Shown: piece by piece, positions 44,047 to 55,205 of the stretch | Layout: every line of letters starts with the position of its first letter | Position numbering within the stretch: position 1 is the first letter of the stretch | From: Termitomyces sp. T153 | Lineage: Eukaryota; Basidiomycota; Agaricomycetes; Agaricales; Lyophyllaceae | Direction of reading: 5' to 3' | NCBI GenBank assembly: GCA_018296165.2 | Contig: JACKQL020000080.1 | Coordinates: forward strand, 155,486-219,485 | Length of the DNA stretch: 64,000 nt | Translations under genes and position numbers: made by a program | The notes under the pieces: model-generated | The model's input: only the letters and a program-made list of their open reading frames with translations | The model's database searches: none | What the model was told of the DNA's origin: nothing

Positions 44047-46095
44047 GTCTATAGTATATGGGACAACTCCTGGGAAAGTGGCTGTGCACCTAATATGTGC
44101 AATGACTTTTGGATTGTGCTGATTAAAATTTGTCAGCTGCTGACCAATAACCTTCCTTTTTGGGTAACTTGGCTGTTTTTCACACTTTGAATAGGAAAAA
44201 AATGGCATAACAGACAACTTTTGTTGATAGCATGTGTACAATGAATCCATTGTTTTTTTGAGCTATAAAAACTTGATATTTCAGGCATTTTTTAGCCTTT
44301 TTCAAGCATCACTTATTTGAAATGTACTGTCTTTTAATGTGCCTCTTCAAGCAACACTTCTTATGTCCCATGCCTGTATTTCTTATATTAAAAAAGTCCA
44401 AGACAATGGATTTTCATGATCAAAAATGGCCAAAGAAGTGGCATAAGACTCTTAGAAGCTTCTACCTATCCTTTAGAGAGGAGGATAGTTGCCCTGTGTA
44501 TATCCCTAGGCAACCTATGGTTCCTGAGGGACTTTGAGAGGTTCATGATATATAGTATGTTTGGACTATAAATCTGGCTTGAAAATGATTGTTGATAGCC
44601 TCTAACTTGGAGTCATGTGGTACTAACATTGAATTGTAAAATAAAACAAAGTGAGGCTATACTTGGACTGGAGTGCTGATAGCTGTATGCTGGCTTTCTG
44701 ATTTCCAGGTGTGCATTCAGACTTGAAAGTGTGTATTCTTATAACAGTAATCAGTTCTTATACTTAGAGTCAACCTTATTCCTGATCATCTCCAACTTTT
44801 CCTCCTCTCAATGGATATCTGACTACATTATGACAGCCTCTGGAAAAGGATAGTGGGTTTCATGTATTATGCTGATGGAACCGTTGGTAAAGATTGCATT
44901 AAAGATTGCTTTGAGATGGAAAAAGCTTCAAAAGGCAGTATTTATATAAAATGTGTCAATTTGATAGTCCTCTGTTAAGGGCCTAGAACAGGAGGTTTTT
45001 TGCTCATTACTATGACATATATGTATGTTTGGATAGAATGGATTGCTGATAGCTGTAGGCTAGGTCCTGGTTTGATTTGAAGGTGTATAATTTGTGATTA
45101 GATGATTGTATGGTCAGATATATTGAGTTGAAGAAAACAGATGTGTGATGTGTAATGAATCTTGATTAGATAGAGTATTGGAAAGGGATTTTCAGAATGA
45201 ATCAAGTCAAATATACAATTGCTAAGTATGAGTACCACTTAGTTCCCTAATTTCTTTTTCTTTAGTATATTTTGATGTCAAGAAATTGTCAAATATGCTC
45301 TTTGAAGTGTATGAGTAAAAAGAGGACAGAAGCTGGAGGAGACTTTGATTCATCAATGATTCTAAATTTTCAAGTATATTAAAGATGATCTATTGAATGA
45401 TAATCACTTGCAAGAGTTGTGAATAGTGAAAACCTAACCAAGTGAAGTGAGGTTTGGTCTGTATTTGGGCATTATAGTAAGAATAATGGAATACTCCAAA
45501 GGAAGGTTTACTTGACTGAGTGAAATATAATAGAAATTATAGTAAAGAGTTCCTTTACTGATATTGACAATGACAGGACTATCAACACATTGATTTCAAA
45601 AAGAAAGGCCAAAGTCAGCATAGTAAAAGAGATGAGTGGAAAAGCTCCATTTGTCAGGGGACTTCCTTTTCCAACCTCTGTGACTGGTTCCAGCACCTCT
45701 GCAGCTTGTTTGACATCTCTGGGGCTCTTTTCAGAACCCTGGAGTTCTCTGTATTACCTCAGCAACCATTGCCCTGAGGTTAGGAGTAGCTCCAGTCACA
45801 TGTACAGTAGTTCCCATGCCTCCACCACCTGCTGATGTGCTGCACCAAGCAGCAGGGATCCTTAGACTTGTTCTCTTCAGATTCCCCTCTGCTAGGTGAT
45901 TAGTTACCAATTTGTATTGTTGTTTACTCCACTAATATACTTTGGATTCCCCTCTGCTAGCTGCGTGACTCCGATCTGCTGCACTGGAGGTTGCCCTTAC
46001 AGCAGAACAAGTGTCCTAAAACTGGCCTGGAAGCCCTGCAGAGCTGCAAGGAACCTCTGAGCCACTATCTGCCACTTCTCTGCCAGGATTAAGCA

Positions 46096-47394
46096 TTGTG
46101 GAGTTCTATGTCTCAGCTTGCCAACCCAGACACACCCTCGGAGGCCCCAGCCCTGCAGGACAAAGCCTGGACTCGCCTGCTCTACCTAGAAACTCAGGTG
46201 CAATTAATGCAATCATCTCTCACCCACCACATGACTGAACTTTCTACCCTCTGTCAGACAATGGATCTCATCTCCCAATCCCTCCAGGCATTGCTAGAAT
46301 GCCTAAGCCCTAACTCTGCCCCTCCCATGGCCAAGGAACCAACTCTGCCTGCTGTGGCCTCTGCTCTGGCAGCTCCAGTGACCCTGTGGCCACAGATTCC
46401 TTGCCCGGCACTGCCAGATGCATATGACAGTGCTTGTTCTGGTAGAGAGAGATTCCTACAGGAGCAACTGGGAGATAAGATCTATAGTTTGATGTAAAGT
46501 AGAGAGTTTGGTTGTATAGTGGGTGAGAGATGATTGTGTTAATTGCACCTGGGTTTCTAGGTGTAGCATGCAGGTCCAGGCTTCTGCCTCACCTACATCC
46601 ACCTCAGCAGGGATGCTTTTAACTCTGACATGCTGAAAATAGCCTGGGTGCTGTCACACATGAAGATTGGATGAGCCTCCACTTACGTGCTGTGAGTTTT
46701 CCACTGCCCTGGAGGGGTGGGGAGTTTCCCAGACTGAGCCACCTTTGAGAAGGACTTGTGCACAGAGTTCTTTCCATTGGACCCCACCAAGATGGCGGCA
46801 CTGACGCTGTGCAACAGGGAGCAGTACAGACAAGGGAAGCATACTTTGGATGAGTACATTGACTCATTCCAAGCCTTGGTTTAACAGGCTGCCTACTCTG
46901 ACAGCCTCCAACTGTGCCTCACCTTCTGGGACAGCTTGCACCCTGCCTTGGTGGAACACATTGACAGCCTGGCAGAGGGTTGCCCTGACAATGAAAAGAT
47001 TGTGTTGTGGTACAAGGTGGCCCAGGACCAATGGCAGCTCATGGAGATCCAGAGAGAGCTCCACCGCCCCCATTCCATGCTGTGCCCTGCTGTGGTCAGC
47101 AACTTCTGCCTCTCCATGCCTACTCACTCAGTGCCAGCTCTTGCTCCAGCTGCCCCTGCTGCTCGTCCCCTACTACCAGGGATCCCCATGGATGAGGATG
47201 TGGCCTGTCAACTCTGCACAGCCCCGCTATTGTGTCAGAGATGCAAGAAGCCCAGGCACTTTGCATGGCACTGTCCCTTGGGCCTGGAGGTATGCTACCT
47301 TTCCATGGTGGAGCAAGAGGAACTTCTCCTGCAGCTCCTGGCTGCAAAGGACACCACTAGAGCTCCACCGCTGGATGATGTAGTACTGGGTTAG
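46096..47394 (+). pseudogene. Family B Gag with CCHC knuckle
   Basis: 46096-46497 is a coiled-coil-like N-terminal part. The central capsid-like part is broken between 46500 and 46930. 46936-47394 ends with a perfect knuckle C-Q-R-C-K-K-P-R-H-F-A-W-H-C at 47236-47277. The - strand copy shares 'W-Y-K-V' and 'Q-W-Q-L-M-E'. Confidence 0.78.
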
Positions 47395-47395
47395 A

Positions 47396-48400
47396 GTAAT
47401 ACTGATAGTTCTGGGGCTTTCTTGAAGACTTAGGCAGTCTACTCCAATTCCACACTGATGTCTTGATAAATGCTTGAAGTTGAAGGGGTTTACTTCCAAA
47501 ATATTTCTATTCTGAATGTAGAGGTGTTTCAACAAACTCCAGCCTAAGTGATTCACTCCCTGGGAACCACTGAGCCTTTGCCTATTAATTGCCTGTTTAT
47601 TTGCTACTCTACTTGGGCTATTTATACCTCTTTCTACAGTGCACAGACCACCCCCTACATGTAACTTTTGGTTCCATACTTTCCAGCCCCTTATTCATAA
47701 CTGTTATTCTAATTCCCCCTTTTGGCATGCCTGTTTCAGTGCCACAGGCCAGTTCCTGGTTCCATCATTCATCCTTTGCATTATTAGCCTCCATTTGCCC
47801 CATTTATCTCTCCCTCCTTTGTATTTCTTCCATTCATATTCTTCTCCATTCAGGTTCTTTCCCATTCAGGTTCTTCCATTCATCTGTCTCCTCCCATTCA
47901 TTCCAATCATCTTCCTTTCCCTTCCCTTCATTTCATTCATCTTTCTTTATTCATTTCATATTCTTCCCCTTTCAGGTTCTTTCCCATTCAGGTTCTTCCA
48001 TTCATCTTCCTTTCCCTTTCCTTCATTCCATTCATTTCATATTCTTCCATTCATCTTCCTTTCCCTTTCCTTCATTCCATTCTTTCTCATTCATTCCCCC
48101 TTTACCTCCTTTCAGTCAACATTTCAATCTGGTTATTCTTAGATCAGATCTAGATCTTGCCAGGATTGATGCCACTCAGGTGCTTTTGCCAGTCCCATGC
48201 TTCCCCTCCCATTACAGTGATTGGACTATTATTGAGTGTATAGTCTAGTATAGTCCTTGTCCTATCCTGTTCTGTATTTCTTCTGGTGTATTTAAAGGGA
48301 TAATGTTGCTGGAACTTGTTTTACCAGGAGGCTTACAGTTTTCAGCCTTAATTAATGTTTTTTTTACTTCTGGTGTTTATTATGTTCCCAATGGTGTGAC
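47396..48400. other. Insertion inside family B gag: CT-rich, possible solo LTR
   Basis: It separates the gag knuckle region from a Gag tail ('E-P-K-P-E-L-T-L-E-E-D-D') that resumes at about 48418. It has a TATA-like word (ctatttata, near 47620), a pyrimidine-rich repeat block at 47815-48110 and no coding frame I trust. Neither TG...CA ends nor a target duplication could be fixed. Confidence 0.45.
47815..48110 (+). repeat. Pyrimidine-rich imperfect tandem repeats
   Basis: The words cattcaggttctt, ttccattcatcttcctttccc and ttcattccattc recur many times in changing order. The stretch is almost pure C/T with scattered A. Confidence 0.8.
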
Positions 48401-48722
48401 AACATCATATCAATGAGCCTAAGCCAGAGTTGACCTTGGAGGAGGATGACATGTGTTCCTCACCTCCGGAGTTTGAGGGGGATTTTTAGTTGAGTGACGG
48501 ATGAGGTGTATGCCTCCATTGCTGGGTGCTAACAGGTTCTCTTGTCTGTCGATAGAAAATGAAACCGCCTTTTCCAATGCCCTTCATTCTGAGACAGAAG
48601 AACCTTGAAGCCCCCCTCCAGATATACAAGTACTAACTCTGGAGCCCCTGCCAAGCTCTCTAACACCTCCAAAGGTCTGTCAGCATGGCCCCACTTGGGC
48701 ATGTCAAATTCTCCAACAGTAT

Positions 48723-49080
48723 GTGATGGCCTCCACCCCATCTGCCCACTCCCTATGCCTCGACATGGAGATCAAGACCATGGACACTCAGCAGACCTGC
48801 GGAGTTGTGGCCCTCCTAGACAGCAGAGCCATGGGACTGTTCCTGGATACAAAGTTCATCAAATGCCATGGCCTCACTACACAGCCCCTCCCTAAGCCCA
48901 TTCCAGTGTACAACATTGACAGAATGCCCAACAAAGCTGGTGCTATTAGCTCCATGGTGGATCTAGTTCTCTAATATCAAAACCATGTGGAGTGTGCCAT
49001 ATTTGCCATCACTAGTCTGGGGAGGCAGAACATGATCCTTGGATTCATGTGGCTCCAAGAGCATAACCCTGAGGTTCACT
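48723..49080 (+). pseudogene. Family B retropepsin
   Basis: 'A-L-L-D-S-R-A-M-G' at about 48808-48834 stands at the L-L-D-S-G-A-T-G active site with the Gly changed to Arg. 'M-I-L-G-F-M-W-L' at about 49030-49055 is the second signature. A TAA at 48972 separates them. Confidence 0.75.
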
Positions 49081-49094
49081 AGACCAGAGGAGAG

Positions 49095-50330
49095 GTGACC
49101 ATGAGCAGATGCCCCAGGAAGTGCTCTACCTGCACTGCAGAGGACAGAGCAGAGTGTCAGACCCAAGTCCAGGAATGCACAGCCATCCAAGCATGTCGCA
49201 CCGGCCCTCTCCCCTTTGCTGATCTAGACCTCCTGGACCCCCTGCCTCTGGCATTCCCTTGTAGGGAGGCCCTCTATGAGGATGATTGGAGCAATGGCAG
49301 AGCCCCAGAGGAGGAGCGTGGAGGGGAGTTTGGCAGCATACACCAACCAGAGCTCCTAGACAAAGCAATAGAGGCAGGGGATCAAATTTATGTGACTGCT
49401 ATCCACCAGCTGCTCTCTGTTGCAGAGATCAGGGCTAGCCAAACCACATCCCAGAGGCTGGCCCAGGCCTTTGCCACTAACACCATGCCTAAAGAGTTCT
49501 GGGAGGCAGTACCCCCCTACTTGCATGCATTTGAGGACATGTTCTCCAAGGCCTCCTTTGACTCACTTCTAGAGTGCAAGAGGTGGGACCATGCCATTGA
49601 ACTGCTGCCTAACTTAGCACCCTCCAGCTGTAAGGTCTACCCCCTCACACCCAGAGAGCAGGACGAGCTTGATGCCTTCCTCCAGGAGAACTTTGACTCC
49701 AGTCATATCCGACCATCCAAATTCCTGATGGCTTCTCTGGTCTTCTTCATCAAGAAGAAGGATGGCTCCCTCTGACTGGTACAGGACTACTGGGTACTCA
49801 ATGCCATGACAGTGAAGAATCACTACCCTCTCCCCCTCATCTCCAAACTCATCAATAGAAAAGGATGTTATGTGGAGCTGGGGACCTCCAGAGCAGTCAG
49901 CCTTCAACACCCTCAAACATGCTGTGACCTCTAGACCTGTTCTCCTTTTCCCAGATGACAACTCTCCCTTCCATGTAGAGGCCAACAGCTCTGACTTTGC
50001 CATGGGGGCAGTGCTCTCACAGCAGTCTCTGGAGGATGGGAAGTGGCATCCAGTGGCCTTCTACTCCAAAAGCCTGAACATGGTGGAGTGGAACTATGAG
50101 ATCCACAATAAGGAGATGTTGGCCATCATCTGATTATCTAAGGAGTGGCAGCACTTTCTCAAAGGTGTGTGGCACAAGTTTGAGGTCTGGACAGATCACA
50201 AGAACCTCAAATACTTTTGGACAGCCAAGAAGCTTAACTGCTGGCAGGCCTAATGGTCCCTCTACCTTGCCAACTTTGACTTCTCCTTGCACCACAAGCC
50301 TGGCTGGAGCATGGGAAAACCAGATGCCCT
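49095..50330 (+). pseudogene. Family B RT (palm deleted) and RNase H
   Basis: 49095-49775 covers the pre-RT and fingers up to 'I-K-K-K-D-G-S-L', a TGA, then 'Y-P-L-P-L-I-S-K-L-I'. At about 49858 it jumps directly to 'W-G-P-P-E-Q-S-A-F-N-T-L-K' of the RNase H connection, so the palm with YLDD is absent. RNase H continues with 'F-H-V-E-A-N-S-S-D-F-A' and '[10 protein letters not shown]'. Confidence 0.82.
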
Positions 50331-50399
50331 GTCTCAGAGGGCAGATCATGGAACAGGAGAAGGGGATAACAGTAACATCATGCTCCTCCACCCCAAATT

Positions 50400-51702
50400 G
50401 TTTGCAATCCAAGCCACAGAGGGCCTTACTGTCGACAGAGCAGAAGCAAACATCTTCCAGGACATCTGACAGGGTAATAAGGATGGTTAACAGGAGGAGC
50501 TTGTGGCGCAGGCTGCTCAGACACTGAAATTGGGGCATGCTACAGGTGTCAAGGCAGTCTGCACTGACAAATGGGCTCTCCAAGATGGAATCCTGACCTT
50601 CCAAGACTGTATCTATGTCCCCAACATCCTGGAGCTCCATTGGAGGATTGTGGAGTAACACCATGACTCCCACATTGCAGGGCACCTGGGGCAGTGGAAG
50701 ACACTAGAGCTAGTGTCATGGAACTACTGGTGGCCCTAGATGTCCTGGTACATTGGATCCTACACCAGTACCTGCAATCTCTGCCTCCGGACCAAGCCCC
50801 AGCATAGACTCCCCTATGGACAGTTACACCTGCTCCCAGTGCCTGCAGAACAATGGAGTGTAGCATCTGTGGACTTCATTGTAGAGCTCCCTGATGCCCA
50901 TGGTTATAATGTGATCATGGTGGTGGTGGATCTGTATGGAAAGAGAGTGCACTTCATTCCAACTCACACCACCTGCTCTGCCATGGGCACTGCAAACCTG
51001 TAACAGAGGAATGTCTGGAAGCTCCACAGCCTCTCTGATGCCTATGTTTCAGATTGGGGACCACAATTCATGGCAGAGTTCACCTGTGAGCTCTACCAAC
51101 TGCTCAGAGTAAAGCTCCACACCACCACCGCCTACCATCCACAGTCCAACGGCTAGACAGAGCATGTAAACTAGGAGTTGGAACAGTATCTCTGCCTCTT
51201 TTGCAACAAGCACTAAGATGACTGGGACAAACTCCTCCCTGACACCGAATTTCAGTACAACAACCATGTTCACTTGTCCACTCAGTTTTCCCCATTCTTC
51301 CTCAACACCAGATAGCATCTGCGCATGGGTTTTGAACCCCGGGCCCAACCCTCAGAGAATGAGGCAGTAATCAAATTTGTGGACCAGATGAAGAAGTCCC
51401 AGGAGGAAGCCTGGACCACACTGGCAAAAGCAAAAGACAACATGGTATGATACTACAACTGTGGGAGGATCCTGGAGGACAGATATCAGCCTGGAGATTG
51501 AGTCTACATGGATGCCTCTGACATTATGACCACCTGTCCCTCAAAAAAGCTGTCACACCACCAGTTAGGACCATTCACAGTGGAACAACAGGTAAGATCC
51601 TTGGCCTATCGACTCCAACTCCCTACCGGGATGTGCCAGCTTCATCTGGTGTTCAACATGGTCAAACTAACCCTAGCTCCTAAAGATCCTATCCTGGGGT
51701 GA
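50400..51702 (+). pseudogene. Family B integrase
   Basis: The zinc region has 'H-D-S-H-I-A-G-H' and 'C-N-L-C'. The core shows Asp in 'V-D-F-I-V-E-L-P-D' and in 'V-S-D-W-G-P-Q-F', then 'A-Y-H-P-Q-S-N-G' with the following Glu. At least seven stops interrupt it, several at sites that fit Arg or Trp codons. It ends in the post-core module 'L-H-L-V-F-N-M-V-K-L' just before element 2. Confidence 0.82.
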
Positions 51703-51719
51703 TGTCCACCACCTCCACC

Positions 51720-52668
51720 TGTCATGATCTGCTCCCTAGACCCCGACACCGCTCCCAGCCCCCCCAATGCTCCGCCAAACTCCCCAACCCTCGCCCACCC
51801 TCCACACCCACTTTGGGCAACTCCAACACTTCCTCAGCAGACCCCAACAGCTCCTTAATCAACTCCAACACCTTCTCCGCAGCAGTTGATGCATTCCCTG
51901 AGTTTCCCTGGACTCCTGAGGCTTCCCTCGACCCCAGAATGATCCACTTTCCAACTGATCCCATCAGAATGTCACTGCAGCCCGCTCCAAGATCACACCC
52001 AACAACCATTGACTCCGCACAGTTCTGTCAAGCCCACCACCATATCCTCTGTCCTCCGGAGCCACCCAGTAGTAGGTATATAAGTTGTAGAGTAACCCCT
52101 ACTACTTTAGTCTTGATATTGCATTTACTGGTTTCCTATGTCTTGTCTTTCATCTCATCACTGTCTCTATTTTTAGTTTTGAATCTATCTCTGTTCTCTG
52201 TCTCATCTCGCCTTGTCTCCGCCTTGTCTTGACTCTGTATAGTTCCTTTGTCTTCCTAAGTTCCTTTCATCTCCAATGACAGTACAAACTCCATGTGCAT
52301 GCTATGACCCGAACATTCCTACGGCAACCCTGGACCTCACTCTCCACTTGGCCCAGGAACCCCTCATGTCTTGGTGATCTCCCGTCAAACTCTGGCTCTG
52401 CCCCCATCAACCGCAAAGCCTCCGCTTACTCCACATTCTATTTGCATGCCCACAAACTTGTTCCGGCACCCATCCAGGTTTGACAACTAGTATATTTGGT
52501 CTTAGACACCCCCGAACCACTCCGGACTTGCTCAGACTGCCCTCTAGCTCCCCCTTGCAAGTCCCTCTGCACCAATACTGGATGCTGGGTTATAAGCACA
52601 GGACATCACATCCACCTAGTAAGGACTTGCCAGTGTAGCTGAGCCCCTGTCATCAGCAGAACCTGACA
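51720..52668 (+). repeat. Element 2 5' LTR (949 bp)
   Basis: TGTCATGATC at 51720 to CCTGACA at 52668, directly followed by the PBS. It is a type 1 LTR and aligns with 61047-61783 plus 63935-63993. Confidence 0.93.
52077..52121 (+). promoter_or_regulatory. Element 2 LTR core promoter
   Basis: TATATAAG at 52077-52084 and AGTCTTGATATT from 52109, 32 bp apart as in the other LTRs. The start word pairs with the PBS at 52669. Confidence 0.75.
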
Positions 52669-52681
52669 TAATATCAAGACT
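52669..52681 (+). promoter_or_regulatory. Primer-binding site of element 2 (self-priming type)
   Basis: TAATATCAAGACT directly follows the LTR. Twelve of its bases are complementary to AGTCTTGATATT at 52109-52120; the thirteenth is mismatched in this LTR. Confidence 0.85.
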
Positions 52682-52700
52682 CCCCCTTACTCTGTTCTCG

Positions 52701-55205
52701 ATGTCTGCATATAACCCCGCATACAACCCCACCAGCTACCTAACCAATGTCTATGGTCAACTAGTACTGGAAAACCCCTACACTCCATTCTACCCAGGCA
52801 CCCCCACAGATCAGTACGTCCCTTGTCACTGGACTCCTAACCCCAACCAGGCATTTTATGCCCCCTCCATTAGTCAGGGAGTACCTCTGGGCTGGCGCCG
52901 CCCTCCTGCATTCTCTGCCAATAGCAACAATCCCCATATGTACCCCGGAGGATACTCCGCAGCACCCCCTAACCCTGCCTACCTTCCCCCTGCCCATTAT
53001 TACATGTACCCAGTCCCCGCTGCAGCCCCAACCCCTCCAGGGCCTATGGATAATTATTCCCCCCCTCGTATGCTGTTCCCCGCTCAAGCTCCTCCTTCTT
53101 CCAGGCAGCAAAGGGTCAAAGCCTATGCCCAACAACACGATGAAGTCCTCCACTTCCTCCGCCTCTCTCCTACGGAGTTTGCAAGATGCACCCACACCCT
53201 CCTCACCAACCTAGGTTACCCTGACACCTCTGCGACTCCAGAAGTCTGGGTGGATCAACTCCTCAACTTCTATGAGCGCTATCTGCAAGGGAACCTCCCA
53301 GAGACTATGCAAGGCACCCTGGGCATTGACAATAACTTACAGAATGAGCTTCGCACATGAGTCAAAGAAATCCACATCAGCCCAAACCCCTGCCCCTTCA
53401 AAGACCCTCTAGACCCTGCCCACTCCTTCCATGTGCAACACAAGGAGCCCATTGGAACATGAAGCAAAGCCCTGCCTTCCATTCTCTGTCAGCAGGAAGA
53501 ACTCAATGTGGCCTCCAGCATCTTGAGGAACCTCAACCCCACGGGGAGATTGTTCAACCAACCAGCCACCCATACTTTGGCCCTCTCTGCTCACCCCTGG
53601 GCCAACTCCATCCCTGGCACCTTCCGAACCTGGGACCAGCCCACTGTCTCCAAACCCCACTCCCAATGGCCGCCCCCATGCGTTGACAATGACAACTGGA
53701 CTCTCTCCTACATTGACAAGCCTGGTAACCCTGCCGATGAGCATGCCCCATGCAACGGACCTCCATGAGACTGACCCCCCCACTTTGACCTCTGTGTCCC
53801 TTGTGTCAATGCCCTTCTGCCCCATCCCAATGCCCTGGTCCCCTCGTGACAGCCCACGGGTCCTGGGGCGCCCCAACCACCCTTCTTTACCAATCATCCT
53901 CATCTCCTGCCCACTCTGATGCCTAACCCTCCTGCTGACACCAATTATTTCAGACCCCCCACCCCCAGAGGACCCCCTCAATAGGCCCCGGGGCCTCCCC
54001 CGGGCAACATGGGTCAACCCCCCAGTGGAGGGCCAACCAATGGCAGACCCCCTGGGGGATGGGGCCCAGCGATGGACAACTTCCCCTCCCAGCGCAGAAA
54101 CAGGAACAACTACTATTACTACTACAATGCTGGACCCCCACCCCGAGCTCAAAATCCACAGGACAATACCCATGACACACTGGCCCGAGAGGGTAAGCTT
54201 GACATTCAGAAACCCAAACCCTTCACTGGCCATGACCCTCGGAAGTGGCAAATCTTTCTAACCCAGTGTCTGACTATGTTCCAAGCTAAGCCAATTACTT
54301 TCCAACTTGAGAGCTCATGAGTGGCCTTTGCTGCATCATATTTACAAGGTATCGCCTTTGATCATTACAGCGCACTACTCCAGTTTGACCCCAACAACCC
54401 CGTGCTCTCCAATTGGCTTGCTTTCACCCAGGAATTCTCGAGTAAGTTCAGTGTCTTTGACACCATAGTGGAGGCAGAGGAAAATCTCTTCAACTTCCAA
54501 ATGCGTGACAATGAACGCTTCACAACCTTTATTGTACAGTTCGAATGGGAAGCCTATGAGACTGGCTGGAACTACAATGCTCTCTGATTCACCCTCCATT
54601 GTGCCCTGCCTCAACAAATCAAGGATGTCCTTCACCTCACACCCAAGCAAACCACCTACGACAGGTACAAGGCACTCACTACCCAGGTTGACCAACATTA
54701 CTGGGAAGATCACAGTGAAAACACAGTGCTCCGGACCCCCTGGAATGCCTCCGGTAACACCAACTGGCAGGCCAGAGCAACCAACAGCGTTCAGTCCTCA
54801 ATCCCTGCTAACCCTGCCTACCCCGTGCCCCATTTTCCCTCAGGCCAAGGAATTACCAGCACCAACCGACCCCTGGGGCAATGTCCGCCAGCCCAGCTCA
54901 ACACCACTGACCTCCATTAAACTCCAGAACCCCTGGACACCAACCCCAACAACCATGACGACATTCCAGACCCCACCAATGACCAAGAAGCCTTATGCGC
55001 AAACAGGATTTGGGATAGCCTGTGGATCAACGTGCCAGAGGAAATGCAGGAGAAATGATGGAAGGAGGGCACGTGCATCCTATGTGGTGAGCAGGGACAC
55101 TTTATTTGCAGTTGTCCTAAGCAACAGGTGATGGGATGCGCCATGTGGACGATTGACGGAGAAGACTGTAACTACCAGTTTATGGAAAACAAGTTGGCGG
55201 TTTAG
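52701..55205 (+). pseudogene. Element 2 Gag
   Basis: The ATG lies 19 nt after the PBS, as in element 1. One frame of 834 codons ends at TAG 55203-55205. Premature stops: 53358, 53460, 53766, 53772, 53847, 53982, 54318, 54588 and 54918. Where element 1 can be compared, several correspond to Arg CGA or Trp codons. Domain order is as in element 1: Pro/Tyr-rich N-terminus, helical region (about 53110-53360), Pro/Gly-rich linker with five Tyr codons near 54110, gag core (54190-54720), CCHC knuckle (C-I-L-C-G-E-Q-G-H, 55074-55115). Confidence 0.88.

Larger units (their letters stand above)
43641..46095. other. Gene-free A/T-rich stretch with local repeats
   Basis: I see no supported gene. It holds a 59-bp tandem repeat and a hairpin near its start, related words later on (aaaacctaaccaagtgaagtgaggtttggtctg at 45428, acaaagtgaggct at 44647), and near its end a 16-bp word, gattcccctctgctag, at about 45883 and 45949. 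The last 450 bp probably include the 5' LTR or leader of the family B copy. Confidence 0.55.
45620..51719 (+). mobile_element. Ty3/Gypsy retrotransposon, family B, + strand copy, interrupted by element 2
   Basis: Gag, protease, pre-RT, a shortened RT, RNase H and integrase follow on the + strand. It is cut at 51719 by the LTR of element 2, and its chromodomain end would lie beyond the window. A CT-rich segment of about 1 kb sits inside gag. The RT lacks its palm. Confidence 0.85.

Noticed and set aside
44322..44537. 71-codon ORF in the gene-free stretch after the Helitron
   Set aside because: No motif, no codon bias, no homologous copy in the window; length is within chance in A/T-rich DNA.
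47589..48248. 219-codon Phe/Ser/His-rich ORF
   Set aside because: It comes from the pyrimidine-rich repeat block and has no domain or conserved context.
53409..54251. 280-codon - strand ORF in element 2
   Set aside because: It is the complement of the Pro-rich Gag linker, where CGA-to-TGA changes broke the true frame but left the opposite strand open.
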